Shown here piece after piece: positions 53,726-63,370 of a stretch of 64,000 bases of DNA (the stretch's first letter is position 1; every line of letters begins with the position of its first letter). The stretch is from CAMDHY01 sp046156265. Lineage in GTDB: Bacteria; Pseudomonadota; Alphaproteobacteria; Rhizobiales; Segnochrobactraceae. Below the pieces are notes generated by a model that did no database searches, was not told the DNA's origin, and saw only the letters and a program-made list of their open reading frames with translations. The DNA is taken from contig NZ_JAWDIR010000044.1 in assembly GCF_046156265.1 (NCBI RefSeq), forward strand, positions 1 to 64,000. The letters run 5' to 3'. The translations under genes were made by a program, and so were the position numbers.

Positions 53726-56371
53726 TTACTCCAGACAGCGGGCGACGATGTCGGCAACATCCCGCGAAAGCGGCTCCTGGGCAGAGACGCGGCGAAGCGC
53801 CGCCTCGGCGAGCGCACGCCGCCCCGGCTCCAGCGCCCGCCACGACCGGAAGGCGCCGAGGAGGCGGGCGGCGACCTGCGGGTTCTTCGGATCGAGAGCC
53901 AGCACGACGTCGGTGACGAGGCGGAAGCCGGCGCCGTCGGCCCGGTTGAACTGGCGCTGGTTGGCGCCGGCGAAGGCGCCGACGAGCGAGCGCACGCGGT
54001 TCGGGTTCGCCATCGAGAAGGCGGGGTGCTTCATCAGCGCCTCGACGCGGCCGAGGGTGCCGTCGCCGGGGGCGGTCGCCTGCACGGTGAACCACTTGTC
54101 GAGGACGAGCTGGTCGTCGCGGAAGCGGTCGTAGAAGTCCGCCAGCGCGGCGCCTGCACCGGGGGCGTCGGCGTTGACGAGGACGGTGAGGGCGGCGAGC
54201 CGGTCGGTCATGTTGTCGGCGGCGCGGTAGTGCGCCTCGGCGCGGGCGCCGGGGGTCTCGGTCTCGGCGAGCGTCAGGTAGTCGAGCAACGTGTTGCGCA
54301 GGGCGCGGCGACCGGCCCCGGCGGCATCCGGCACGTAGGGTGCGGGCGTCGACAGCGCGTCGTAGAGGGCGGCGAAGGGCTTCGCCAGCCGCTCAGCGAC
54401 GGACCGGCGCAAGGCCGTGCGGGAGGTGGCGATCGCCTCCGGATCGACGTCGTGGGAGAGCTCGCGGGCGATGTCGGCCTCGGTCGGGAGCTGCAGCACG
54501 AGGGCGCGGAAGGCGTGGTCGAGGCTCTCGTCGCCGGCGACGTGACCGAGCGCGTCGGCGAAGGCGGCATCGGTCGCGACCGGCTGGCCGGCACGCACTG
54601 CGGCGACGCCGGCCTTCAGGTCGGCGACCGCGAGCGTCTGCGCCGCCTCCCAGCGGTTGAAGGGGTCGCTGTCATGGGAGAGCAGGAACAGCCGGTCGTC
54701 GCGGGTGAGGTCCGTCTCCAGCACCACCGGGCTGGAGAAGCCGCGCAGCAGCGATGGCACCGGACGGACGCCGATGTCGGAGAAGACGACGCGCTGGGTC
54801 GCCTGGTCGAGGATGAGCACGTCGCCCTCGACGGTGGCGCCGCTGACGGTGCTGAACTGCATGTCCTCACCGTTCGGGCCGACGAGGCCGAAGCGGATCG
54901 GGATCGGCACCGGCGTCTTCTCCGGCTGGCCGGGGGAGGGCGGGATCGACTGCGCGAGCTCGAGCACGTAGCGGCGTGCGGCGGGGTCGAAATGGCCGCG
55001 TGCGCGGACGCGCGGCGTGCTCGCCTGGGCGTACCAGCGGCGGAACTGAGAGAGGTCGGTGGAGGTCGCCTCGGCGAAGCAGGCGATGAAATCCTCGACG
55101 GTGGCAGCGTCGCCGTCGTGGCGGTCGAAGTAGAGGTCCATGCCGCGCCGAAAGCCGTCCTCGCCGAGCAGCGTCTTCAGCATGCGGACGAGCTCGGAGC
55201 CCTTCTCGTACACCGTCGCCGTGTAGAAGTTGTTGATCTCGCGATAGGTTTCGGGGCGGACAGGATGGGCGAGGGGGCCGGCGTCCTCGGGGAACTGGTG
55301 GGCGCGCAGGAGCCGCACGTCGGAGATGCGCTTCACCGGGCGCGAACGCTGGTCGGAGGTGAACTCCTGGTCGCGGAAGACCGTCAGGCCCTCCTTCAGG
55401 CAGAGCTGGAACCAGTCGCGGCAGGTGATCCGGTTGCCTGTCCAGTTGTGGAAGTATTCGTGCGCGATGACGCCTTCGACGCCGGAATAGTCCTGGTCGG
55501 TCGCGGTCTCGGGGATGGCGAGGACGTACTTGTCGTTGAAGACGTTCAGTCCCTTGTTCTCCATCGCGCCCATGTTGAAGTCGGAGACGGCGACGATCAT
55601 GAAGATGTCGAGGTCGTACTCGCGGCCGAAGGCCTCCTCGTCCCAGCGCATCGAGCGCTTGAGGGCGTCCATGGCGTATGCGCAGCGGCCCTCCTTGCCG
55701 TGCTCGACATAGATCCGCAAGTCGACGTCGCGGCCGGACATGGTGACGAAGCGGTCGCGCACGCAGGCGAGATCGCCGCCCACCATGGCGAACAGGTAGG
55801 CGGGCTTGGGGAACGGGTCGTGCCAGACGGCGAAATGCCGATTTGTGCCGGGGATTTCGCCCGTCTCGACGAGGTTGCCGTTGCCGAGCAGCACCGGGGC
55901 GAGCGCCCGGTCGGCCTCGAGCCGGGTCGTGTAGACGGCCAGTACGTCGGGCCGATCGAGGAAGTAGGTGATCCGCCGGAAGCCTTCCGCCTCGCACTGG
56001 GTGCACCAGGTGCCGTTCGTACGATAAAGGCCCATCAGCTTGGTGTTGGCCTCGGCGTCGATCTGCGTCTCGATCTCGAGGGTGAAGGGACCGGCCGGCG
56101 GCGTATGCAGCAGGAACTGGCTGGCGGTGGCGGCGTAGGCCTCGGCGGGCAGGGCAGCGCCATCGACGGACACCCCGACCAGCGTGAGCTCGTCGCCGTC
56201 GAGCAGGAGAGGCGCCCCGTCCGGCGTACCGTCGCGCCGGCGAACGGCCAGACGGCTCTTGACGCGCGTCGCGTGCGGCGCGAAGGCGACGTCCAGCTCC
56301 ACCGTGTCGATGGCGTAGGCCGTGGGCCGGTAGTCTGCGAGGCGGACAGGGTTGCCCTCGTGGCGCGTCAT
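53726..56371 (-). CDS. pepN: Aminopeptidase N (M1 family)
   Basis: An 881-residue zinc aminopeptidase of bacterial PepN length. The exopeptidase motif GAMEN is at 268-272, and the zinc site HEYFHNW has His304, Glu305 and His308, with the third ligand Glu327 in LKEGLTVFRDQEF. The N-terminal beta-domain (YAIDTVELDVAF) and the long C-terminal helical domain are present. It removes N-terminal residues from peptides in the cytoplasm. The start at 56371 is preferred; 51 upstream codons are unlike the family. It is divergent from the cyclase gene, sharing a 200-base upstream region. Confidence 0.96.
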   Translation of the reverse strand: MTRHEGNPVRLADYRPTAYAIDTVELDVAFAPHATRVKSRLAVRRRDGTPDGAPLLLDGDELTLVGVSVDGAALPAEAYAATASQFLLHTPPAGPFTLEIETQIDAEANTKLMGLYRTNGTWCTQCEAEGFRRITYFLDRPDVLAVYTTRLEADRALAPVLLGNGNLVETGEIPGTNRHFAVWHDPFPKPAYLFAMVGGDLACVRDRFVTMSGRDVDLRIYVEHGKEGRCAYAMDALKRSMRWDEEAFGREYDLDIFMIVAVSDFNMGAMENKGLNVFNDKYVLAIPETATDQDYSGVEGVIAHEYFHNWTGNRITCRDWFQLCLKEGLTVFRDQEFTSDQRSRPVKRISDVRLLRAHQFPEDAGPLAHPVRPETYREINNFYTATVYEKGSELVRMLKTLLGEDGFRRGMDLYFDRHDGDAATVEDFIACFAEATSTDLSQFRRWYAQASTPRVRARGHFDPAARRYVLELAQSIPPSPGQPEKTPVPIPIRFGLVGPNGEDMQFSTVSGATVEGDVLILDQATQRVVFSDIGVRPVPSLLRGFSSPVVLETDLTRDDRLFLLSHDSDPFNRWEAAQTLAVADLKAGVAAVRAGQPVATDAAFADALGHVAGDESLDHAFRALVLQLPTEADIARELSHDVDPEAIATSRTALRRSVAERLAKPFAALYDALSTPAPYVPDAAGAGRRALRNTLLDYLTLAETETPGARAEAHYRAADNMTDRLAALTVLVNADAPGAGAALADFYDRFRDDQLVLDKWFTVQATAPGDGTLGRVEALMKHPAFSMANPNRVRSLVGAFAGANQRQFNRADGAGFRLVTDVVLALDPKNPQVAARLLGAFRSWRALEPGRRALAEAALRRVSAQEPLSRDVADIVARCLE

Positions 56372-56567
56372 CGTCGATCCTGCTGCAAGTGTCGAGGCAT
56401 CACGGTTCGGGGCATCGTCAGGTCCCGCCCTGGTGAGATGTAGTCCGGCGGACCGCGGATCGCCAGCGCCGCGCCGTCGGTTCGCCTTGCTGCCGCCCGG
56501 AAGGGCGTCCAGCAGAGGCGACAAGGGCGGGCGGCATCGGGCCGTGCCTGGAAGAGGGGACGTGCGG

Positions 56568-58451
56568 GTGGCTGGAACGGCAAAGGCGGTGGCGGAGCGC
56601 CGGCGGCGGTTCCGGATTCCGATGGTCCTGCTGCTCGGGCTCGCCTATGGCGGCCTCATGCTCGTCGCGCTCGCCTTCGTGCTGGGGCTCACGGCGTTCT
56701 CCAACTATTCCAATACGTTCGCTCTTCTGAACGAGAACTCCATCCTGACGATGCGCGCTCTCAGCGAGCGCATCGAGGCGCATATGCGGCCGGGCGAAGA
56801 TGCGGTTCGCGAGATTGCCGAACTCCATGCCAACGGCACTCTGCCTCTCGACGAGTTGCAGGATCGCTTCGCCGTGGCGGCAGGCGTGCTGGCGACGTCC
56901 GATGTCTTCGACGCGCTCGTCTTCTACGACCGCGAGTTCCGCTATGACGGCATGTACCGTGACGGCGAGGGCCAACTCCACAAGATCGAGACCGACGACG
57001 TCAAGCAGGTGGACGTCCGCCGGGCCCTCGAGAACCTCAATCCAGAGCAGAGGAGCTTCTGGGGCACGCCCGTCTTCGTGGAGAACGACAGCTTCATCAA
57101 TGTCGGCGCGCCGCTGGTCCGCAATGGCGTGATCACCGGCTACATCGTTGCCGCCGTCAGCACGGCCATGCTCTCCGAGGCCGTCCGCGACGTCTCGGCG
57201 GAGGGCGACGGAACAAACTTCATCCTCTACGGCCCGGACGCCGTGTTCGCGCACTCGCGCGGCCGGGCGCTCGGCCTGCAGCAGAAGCTCGGCGCGGACG
57301 AGACGGTGGTGCCACTCGCGGAAGCCGGCGACCCTGTGCTGGCCAAGCTCGGCGAGCGCGACCTCTTCGAGAACTTCGAGAAAGCGGCGGCGGTCGGCGT
57401 CGAGGTCGGCGCGGTCGAGCTCGACGACGGCCGCGACTACGTCGTGACGACCAAGGAGATGCGGCAGTTCGGGCCAGTGCCGTGGATCGTCGGGCGCTAC
57501 CAGCCGCAGGAGGAAGTGATCGCCGAGATCCGCCGCCTCTACGGCTCGATCGCCATTGGCATTCTCTCCATCGCGGTCGCGGTGGTGATCGCGGTGCTGA
57601 TCGCCCGCCGGATCGCCCGCTCGCTCGACCGGCTGCACGAAGTCGCCGGCCACATCGAGCGCTTCGAGATCGACGAGGCACCGGAACTGCCGCGCAGCCG
57701 CATCCAGGAACTCGACGACGTCTCCACGGCGGTCAATGGCATGCTGGCAGCACTGAAGGCCTTCGCCGTATATGTGCCGCGCAGCCTCGTGCGGCGGCTG
57801 GTGCGGCTCGGCTTCCAGGAGGCGACGCGCCTGCAGGAGCGCCAGGGGACGATCCTGTTCACCGACATCATCGGCTTCACAGCCCTGTCTGAGACGATGT
57901 CGGCTGAGGAGGTCGCCGGCCTCCTCAACGAGCACTTCTCGCTGATCGTGCGCTGCGTCGAAGACCAGCAGGGCACGGTCGACAAGTTCATGGGCGACGG
58001 CCTGATGGCCGTGTGGGTGGGCGACGACGCCGAGGAGGGCGCGGCGTGCGCGGCGCGGGCGGCGATCGCCATGGCTGAGTGCGTCGGCCGCGAGGCGGCG
58101 AAGGCGCGGGCGGCCGGGCGCGCGCCGCTGCGCATCCGCATCGGCCTGCACTTCGGGCCGGTGATCGTCGGCAATCTCGGGGCCGCCGACCGCGTCAACT
58201 ACACCATCATCGGCGACACCGTGAACGTCGCGTCGCGCCTCGAAGCCCTCGGCAAGGTGGTGGCGCCCGAAGAGGACGCCGTCATTCTCGCCAGCGCCGA
58301 GGCGGTCGACGTGCTGACCGCTGTCGATCCGACCGTGAGGTGGACGGACGTCGGCACGACGGTACTGCGCGGCCGCTCGGGCGCCGTCGACGTGCGCCGC
58401 ATCCTGCCGCCCGATACCGGGGCGCCGCCCGGTGCGATCGCCGCCGAGTAG
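56568..58451 (+). CDS. Membrane-bound class III adenylate/guanylate cyclase
   Basis: A 627-residue protein: helix 1 near residues 17-41, a large periplasmic Cache-like sensor (42-320), helix 2 near 325-346, HAMP to about 400, and a class III cyclase domain from about 425. Metal-binding aspartates are in LFTDIIGFTALS and KFMGDGLMAVW; the transition-state residues are in NYTIIGDTVNVASRLEAL. The Lys and Asp at the purine positions favour ATP as substrate. The GTG at 56568 is spaced eight bases from AGGGG; GTG 56562 is possible. Two-helix cyclases of this kind sense periplasmic ligands. Confidence 0.88.
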   Translation: MAGTAKAVAERRRRFRIPMVLLLGLAYGGLMLVALAFVLGLTAFSNYSNTFALLNENSILTMRALSERIEAHMRPGEDAVREIAELHANGTLPLDELQDRFAVAAGVLATSDVFDALVFYDREFRYDGMYRDGEGQLHKIETDDVKQVDVRRALENLNPEQRSFWGTPVFVENDSFINVGAPLVRNGVITGYIVAAVSTAMLSEAVRDVSAEGDGTNFILYGPDAVFAHSRGRALGLQQKLGADETVVPLAEAGDPVLAKLGERDLFENFEKAAAVGVEVGAVELDDGRDYVVTTKEMRQFGPVPWIVGRYQPQEEVIAEIRRLYGSIAIGILSIAVAVVIAVLIARRIARSLDRLHEVAGHIERFEIDEAPELPRSRIQELDDVSTAVNGMLAALKAFAVYVPRSLVRRLVRLGFQEATRLQERQGTILFTDIIGFTALSETMSAEEVAGLLNEHFSLIVRCVEDQQGTVDKFMGDGLMAVWVGDDAEEGAACAARAAIAMAECVGREAAKARAAGRAPLRIRIGLHFGPVIVGNLGAADRVNYTIIGDTVNVASRLEALGKVVAPEEDAVILASAEAVDVLTAVDPTVRWTDVGTTVLRGRSGAVDVRRILPPDTGAPPGAIAAE

Positions 58452-58566
58452 GTCGGAAAGCACCCGTAGTCTCTCGGAGCTTGCGCCCTGTGGCTGTCAC
58501 GATAGGAATAGGCCGTCTAGAGTAGCTTCGCAGCCGGTTGCGGCATGCGAGGGAGGGGCCTGTTTG

Positions 58567-60438
58567 GTGAACGTCCTGTCGATCGAGGGTCTGACGGTCG
58601 AGTTCGGCGGCGACGACGGCATCGTCCGGGCGGTGGACGACGTCTCCTTCGTCGTGCCGGCGTCGCGCACGGTCGCCCTGGTCGGCGAGTCGGGCTCGGG
58701 AAAGTCGGTGATCTCGCAGGCGATCATGGGTCTCCTGCCCAGCAAGGCCCGCATCGTCGGTGGCCGCATCCAGTTCCGCGATCCCGAGGGAGGGGAGCCG
58801 GTCGACATCGCCGGCCTCGACCGGACCGGCAGCGCCATGCGCGCCATCCGCGGCAATCGCATCGCCATCATCTTCCAGGAGCCGATGACGTCGCTGTCGC
58901 CGCTGCACACGATCGGCGACCAGATCGGCGAATCGGCGCGCCTGCACCGCGGCGTCGGGCGCGACGAGGCGCGCAACCTCACGCTCGACATGCTGCGCCT
59001 CGTGCAGTTTCCGAACCCGGGCCGCGCCGTCGACGCCTATCCGTTCGAGCTCTCCGGCGGCCTGCGCCAGCGCGCGATGATCGCGATGGCCCTGCTGTGC
59101 CGGCCGGCGCTGCTCATCGCCGATGAGCCGACGACGGCGCTGGACGTGACGATCCAGGCCGAAATCCTCAAGCTCATCAAGGATCTGCAGTCCGAGCTTG
59201 CGATGTCGGTGCTGATGGTGACGCACGACTTCGGCGTCGTCGCCAACATCGCCGACGAGGTCGTCGTGATCTATCACGGCCGCATCAAGGAATCGGGCCC
59301 GGTCGACGAGATCTTCCGCAACCCCCAGCACGACTATCTGAAGGCGCTCCTGCGCGCGGTGCCGCGCTTCCACATGGAGCCGGGCGAGAAGCTGGTGCCG
59401 ATCCGGCCGATCGAGCCGCAGGCCGGCGGCTTCCTGCATGCGCACCGTGAGCCCGTCCCCGCCACTGCCGGGCCGATCCTGCAGGTCGAGGCGGTGACGA
59501 AGGCGTTCGGCCAGCGGCGCGGCACAAAGCCGGCGGAACTGCCGCGCGCGATGGACAATGTCAGCTTTTCGGTCAAGCGCGGCGAGTGCCTCGGCCTCGT
59601 CGGCGAGTCTGGCTCCGGCAAGACGACGACGGCGCTCGCCATCCTGCGCGCCGTTTCCATCGATTCCGGGCGCATCCTGTTCGACGACGGTCGCGGGCCG
59701 ATCGATGTCAGCACGCTGAGGGGCGCCGACCTGCTCGCCTACCGGCGCAAGGTGCAACTGATCTTCCAGGACCCGTTCTCCTCGCTCAATCCGCGCATGT
59801 CGGTGAACGAGATCATCTCCGAGCCCTTCGTCATCCACCGCATCTGCGGTGAGGAGGAGCAGGCGCAGCGGGTGCGCGAGCTGATGCGGCTGGTCGGGCT
59901 CGATCCGCGCATGCTGCGGCGCTACCCGCATTCCTTCTCCGGCGGACAGCGCCAGCGCATCGGCATCGCCCGCGCCCTGGCGCTGCGGCCGGAACTGATC
60001 CTCTGCGACGAGCCGGTGTCGGCCCTCGACGTCTCGGTGCAGGCGCAGATCCTCAACCTTCTCAAGGATCTGCAGCGTGAGCTGCAGCTCACCTACCTGT
60101 TCGTCAGCCACAATCTGGCGGTCGTCGACTACATGGCCGACCGCGTGGCCGTGATGTGCCGCGGCCGCCTCGTCGAGCTCGCCGAGACGCGGGCGCTGGT
60201 CTCCGACCCGATCCATCCCTACACGCGCGCCCTGCTGACGGCCGTGCCGGAGGCGAGCCTCGACAACCGGCTCGACTTCGCGGCGCTGTCGGCCTCGCGT
60301 GCATCCGAACCGGCGGAATGGCCCGAGCCGTTCCGCGTCCTGCCCGGCGTTCGTCCCGACCTCGTCGAGATGCGGCCGGGCCACTTCGTCTGTGCCCCGG
60401 GTCTGGCCGTGGGCGCACCGGTCAGGGAGGCCGTGTGA
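58567..60438 (+). CDS. Dual ATPase of a peptide/nickel-type ABC importer
   Basis: A 623-residue protein with two fused ATPase domains, as in YejF. Domain 1: Walker A GESGSGKS near residue 40, signature LSGGLRQRAM, Walker B LLIADEPTTALD. Domain 2: GESGSGKTTT near 346, signature FSGGQRQRIGIA, Walker B LILCDEPVSALD. Each domain ends in an oligopeptide-transporter C-terminal extension (IHPYTRALLTAVPEA). It starts with GTG at 58567 after GGGAGGGG; TTG 58564 is also possible. It powers the permeases encoded downstream and is coupled to the binding protein gene (TGATG). Confidence 0.93.
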   Translation: MNVLSIEGLTVEFGGDDGIVRAVDDVSFVVPASRTVALVGESGSGKSVISQAIMGLLPSKARIVGGRIQFRDPEGGEPVDIAGLDRTGSAMRAIRGNRIAIIFQEPMTSLSPLHTIGDQIGESARLHRGVGRDEARNLTLDMLRLVQFPNPGRAVDAYPFELSGGLRQRAMIAMALLCRPALLIADEPTTALDVTIQAEILKLIKDLQSELAMSVLMVTHDFGVVANIADEVVVIYHGRIKESGPVDEIFRNPQHDYLKALLRAVPRFHMEPGEKLVPIRPIEPQAGGFLHAHREPVPATAGPILQVEAVTKAFGQRRGTKPAELPRAMDNVSFSVKRGECLGLVGESGSGKTTTALAILRAVSIDSGRILFDDGRGPIDVSTLRGADLLAYRRKVQLIFQDPFSSLNPRMSVNEIISEPFVIHRICGEEEQAQRVRELMRLVGLDPRMLRRYPHSFSGGQRQRIGIARALALRPELILCDEPVSALDVSVQAQILNLLKDLQRELQLTYLFVSHNLAVVDYMADRVAVMCRGRLVELAETRALVSDPIHPYTRALLTAVPEASLDNRLDFAALSASRASEPAEWPEPFRVLPGVRPDLVEMRPGHFVCAPGLAVGAPVREAV

Positions 60439-62339
60439 TGGTGGTTCGTGCTTTGGCCGCGGCGGCGCTGGCGTTGCTGTTCGCCGGTCCGGCGGCCGCG
60501 CTCGATTATGTCGAGACCCCGAGCCTGGAAGGCAAGGGACTTCCTCCGATCTCGGAGCGTCTGCCGCAGGTCCCGCTCGTCGTGGATCTCGAGGCGCAGG
60601 GCCGCAAGGTCGGCCACCCCGGCGGCGCCATCCAGACTCTCATCGGCCGCGCCAAGGATGCGCGCCTGATCAACGTCTGGGGCTACGCCCGCCTCGTTGG
60701 CTACAACGACAAGTTCGAGCTGAGGCCCGACATCCTCGAGGCTGTCGATGTCGAGGATGGTCGGATCTTCACGCTGCGGCTGCGCAAGGGCCACAAGTGG
60801 TCGGACGGTCAGCCGTTCACCAGCGAGGACATCCGCTACTGGTGGCAGGACATCGCTACCAACACCGACCTGTCGCCCTCGGGACCCGAGCCGTTCATGC
60901 TCGTGAACGGCGAGATGCCGACGTTCGAGGTGGTCGACACCGAGACGGTGAAGTTCACCTGGCCGGCGCCGAACCCGCTGTTCCTGCCGGCGCTCGCCGC
61001 CGCCGCCGACCCGTTCATCTATCGCCCGGCCCACTATCTGAAGCAGTTCCACCAGAAGTACGGCGAGGAGGGCAAGATCGCCGCGCTCGTGCAGGAGAAG
61101 CAGGTGCGCAACTGGGCGCAGCTGCACAACCAGCTCGACGAGATGTACAACGCCACCAACCCCGACCTGCCGTCGCTGCAGCCGTGGGTGCCGTCGAAGG
61201 GGGCGAGCGACCGGCGGCTGGTGATGCGGCGCAACCCGTACTTCCACCGCGTCGACACGGCCGGGCACCAGCTGCCCTACGCCGACGAGGTCGTCATGAC
61301 GGTCGCCGACGGCAAGCTGATCGCCGCGAAGGCGCAGGCGGGCGAGGTCGACCTGCAGGCCCGCAATCTCGGCTTCTCGGACATCACCGTGCTGAAGAAG
61401 GGCCAGGCGAACGCCAAGTACCACACCCTGCTGTGGCCGAGCGCCAAGGCCAACCAGATCGCGATCTATCCGAACCTGACGGTCAAGGACCCGACCTGGC
61501 GCACGCTGCTGCGCGACGTCCGCTTCCGCCGCGCGCTGTCGCTCGGCATCGACCGCGACATGATCAACCGGACGCTGTTCTTCGGCTTCGGCGTGCCGAG
61601 CAACAATGCGGTGCTGGCGCAGAGCGAGCTCTTCCGCGAGGACTACCGCACCAAGTGGGCGGGCTACGACGTCGAGCAGGCGAACGCCCTCCTCGACGAG
61701 ATCGGCCTGACGCAGCGGCGCAGCGACGGCATTCGGCTGATGCCGGACGGCCGCCCGCTCGAGATCATCGTCGAGACCTCCGGCGAGAGCCAGGAGGAGA
61801 GCGACGCGCTGCAGCTAGTGGCCGAGACGTGGCGCGAGATAGGCGTCGCCGCCTTCGAGAAGGCCTCGGACCGCGACAACGTCCGCAACCGGGCGCTCGG
61901 CGGCGATCTCGTGATGACGGTGTTCTCGGGCTACGACAACGGCGTCGCCACCGCAGACATGTCGCCGGCCGAGCGGGTGCCGTCGGACTCGGCCTTCCTG
62001 ATCGGAATGGCCTGGGGCGCCTATGTCGACAGCAAGGGCACCAATGGCGAGAAGATCGACTACGAGCCGGCCCAGAAGCTGATGGACGCCTACAAGTCGT
62101 GGCTCGGCGCGGTTGCCGAGGCTGACCGTGACGCGGCCTGGCACGCGATCCTCGACACCCACGTCGACCAGGTGCTGACCATCGGCCTCGTCGCCGAGGT
62201 GCGCCAGCCGATCGTCGTCAAGGACAAGCTGCAGAACGTCCCGACCGACGGCGTCTGGGGCTGGGACCCGGGTGCCAATTTCGGCGTCTACGGCATGGAC
62301 ACCTTCTTCTTCGATGAAGCCGGCACGAACCGGAGCTGA
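60438..62339 (+). CDS. Periplasmic solute-binding protein of the ABC importer (SBP_bac_5)
   Basis: A 633-residue binding protein with a signal peptide (LAAAALALLFAGPAAA). Family-5 features include FTLRLRKGHKWSDGQPFTSE near residue 115, VRFRRALSLGIDRDMINRTL near 370, and a length in the range of the larger microcin C/oligopeptide-binding subgroup. The substrate is unknown, probably a peptide or peptide-like compound. Its start overlaps the ATPase stop, so one operon encodes ATPase, binding protein and both permeases. Confidence 0.92.
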   Translation: MVVRALAAAALALLFAGPAAALDYVETPSLEGKGLPPISERLPQVPLVVDLEAQGRKVGHPGGAIQTLIGRAKDARLINVWGYARLVGYNDKFELRPDILEAVDVEDGRIFTLRLRKGHKWSDGQPFTSEDIRYWWQDIATNTDLSPSGPEPFMLVNGEMPTFEVVDTETVKFTWPAPNPLFLPALAAAADPFIYRPAHYLKQFHQKYGEEGKIAALVQEKQVRNWAQLHNQLDEMYNATNPDLPSLQPWVPSKGASDRRLVMRRNPYFHRVDTAGHQLPYADEVVMTVADGKLIAAKAQAGEVDLQARNLGFSDITVLKKGQANAKYHTLLWPSAKANQIAIYPNLTVKDPTWRTLLRDVRFRRALSLGIDRDMINRTLFFGFGVPSNNAVLAQSELFREDYRTKWAGYDVEQANALLDEIGLTQRRSDGIRLMPDGRPLEIIVETSGESQEESDALQLVAETWREIGVAAFEKASDRDNVRNRALGGDLVMTVFSGYDNGVATADMSPAERVPSDSAFLIGMAWGAYVDSKGTNGEKIDYEPAQKLMDAYKSWLGAVAEADRDAAWHAILDTHVDQVLTIGLVAEVRQPIVVKDKLQNVPTDGVWGWDPGANFGVYGMDTFFFDEAGTNRS

Positions 62340-62344
62340 AAGGG

Positions 62345-63370
62345 ATGCTCCTTTTCATCGTCCGGCGCGTGCTCGGGATGATCCCGACCCTGTTCGTCAT
62401 CGCCTTCCTGACGTTCTTCATCATCGAGCTGCCGCCGGGCGACTACCTGACCAACCAGATCGCGCAGCTGAAGGCCTCCGGCGAGGCCTCGGCGGCCGCG
62501 AAGATCGAGTTTCTGCGCTCGCAGTTCGCCCTCGACCGGCCGTTCCTGGAGCGCTTCGGCATCTGGGTCGGCATCTGGCCAGGTCCCGACGGCTTCAACG
62601 GGCTGCTGCAGGGCTACTGGGGCTGGTCGTTCGAGTACGAGAAGCCGGTCGCCGAGGTGGTCGGCCCGACGCTGCCGCTCACCATCGTGCTGAATGTCGC
62701 GACCGTCATTTTCGTCTACGTCGTGTCGTTCCCGATCGGCATCTACTCGGCGACACGGCAGTACAGCTGGGGTGACTACGGCTTCACCATCCTCGGCTAT
62801 CTCGGCCTCGCGATCCCGAACTTCCTGCTCGGACTGATCCTGCTCTACCTGTCGAACCGCTGGTTCGGGCTGTCGATCGGTGGCCTGATGGATCCGAAGT
62901 ACATCGACGCGCCGTGGTCTCTCGACAAGCTCGGCTCGATCCTCGCCCACCTGATCGTGCCGACCATCGTCATCGGCACGGCCGGTACGGCGGGCATGAT
63001 CCGGCGCCTCAGGGCGAACCTTCTCGATGAATTGCACAAGCAATACGTCGTGACGGGGCGCGCCAAGGGCCTGCCGGAGCGGCGCCTGCTGCTGAAATAT
63101 CCCCTGCGGATGGCGCTCAATCCGTTCATCGCCGACATCGGCAACCTGATCCCGTCGCTCGTCTCCGGCTCGGTCATCGTCTCGGTGGTGTTGAACCTGC
63201 CGACGGTCGGCCCGGTGCTGCTCGACGCGCTGCGCTCGCAGGACCAGTTCCTGTCGGGCTTCATTCTCCTGTTCGTGGCGGTGCTGACGCTCGTGGGCAT
63301 GCTGGTTTCCGATCTCCTCCTCGCCGTCGTCGATCCGCGCATCCGCTTCGGGCGGCGGGGGACGGCGTGA
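62345..63370 (+). CDS. ABC importer permease 1 (OppB/YejB type)
   Basis: A 341-residue inner-membrane permease with about six helices. The N-terminal MLLFIVRRVLGMIPTLFVIA and the extended first periplasmic loop with FALDRPFLERFGIWVG are OppB/DppB features. The coupling helix (EAA loop) is near YVVTGRAKGLPERRLLLKYP. C-terminal LVSDLLLAVVDPRIRFG closes the family. It is separated from the binding protein by five bases and overlaps the next permease (GTGA). Confidence 0.94.
   Translation: MLLFIVRRVLGMIPTLFVIAFLTFFIIELPPGDYLTNQIAQLKASGEASAAAKIEFLRSQFALDRPFLERFGIWVGIWPGPDGFNGLLQGYWGWSFEYEKPVAEVVGPTLPLTIVLNVATVIFVYVVSFPIGIYSATRQYSWGDYGFTILGYLGLAIPNFLLGLILLYLSNRWFGLSIGGLMDPKYIDAPWSLDKLGSILAHLIVPTIVIGTAGTAGMIRRLRANLLDELHKQYVVTGRAKGLPERRLLLKYPLRMALNPFIADIGNLIPSLVSGSVIVSVVLNLPTVGPVLLDALRSQDQFLSGFILLFVAVLTLVGMLVSDLLLAVVDPRIRFGRRGTA

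Noticed and set aside
53711..56443. 910-residue plus-strand open frame opposite pepN
   Set aside because: PepN has its zinc site and GAMEN motif on the minus strand; the plus frame is a shadow.
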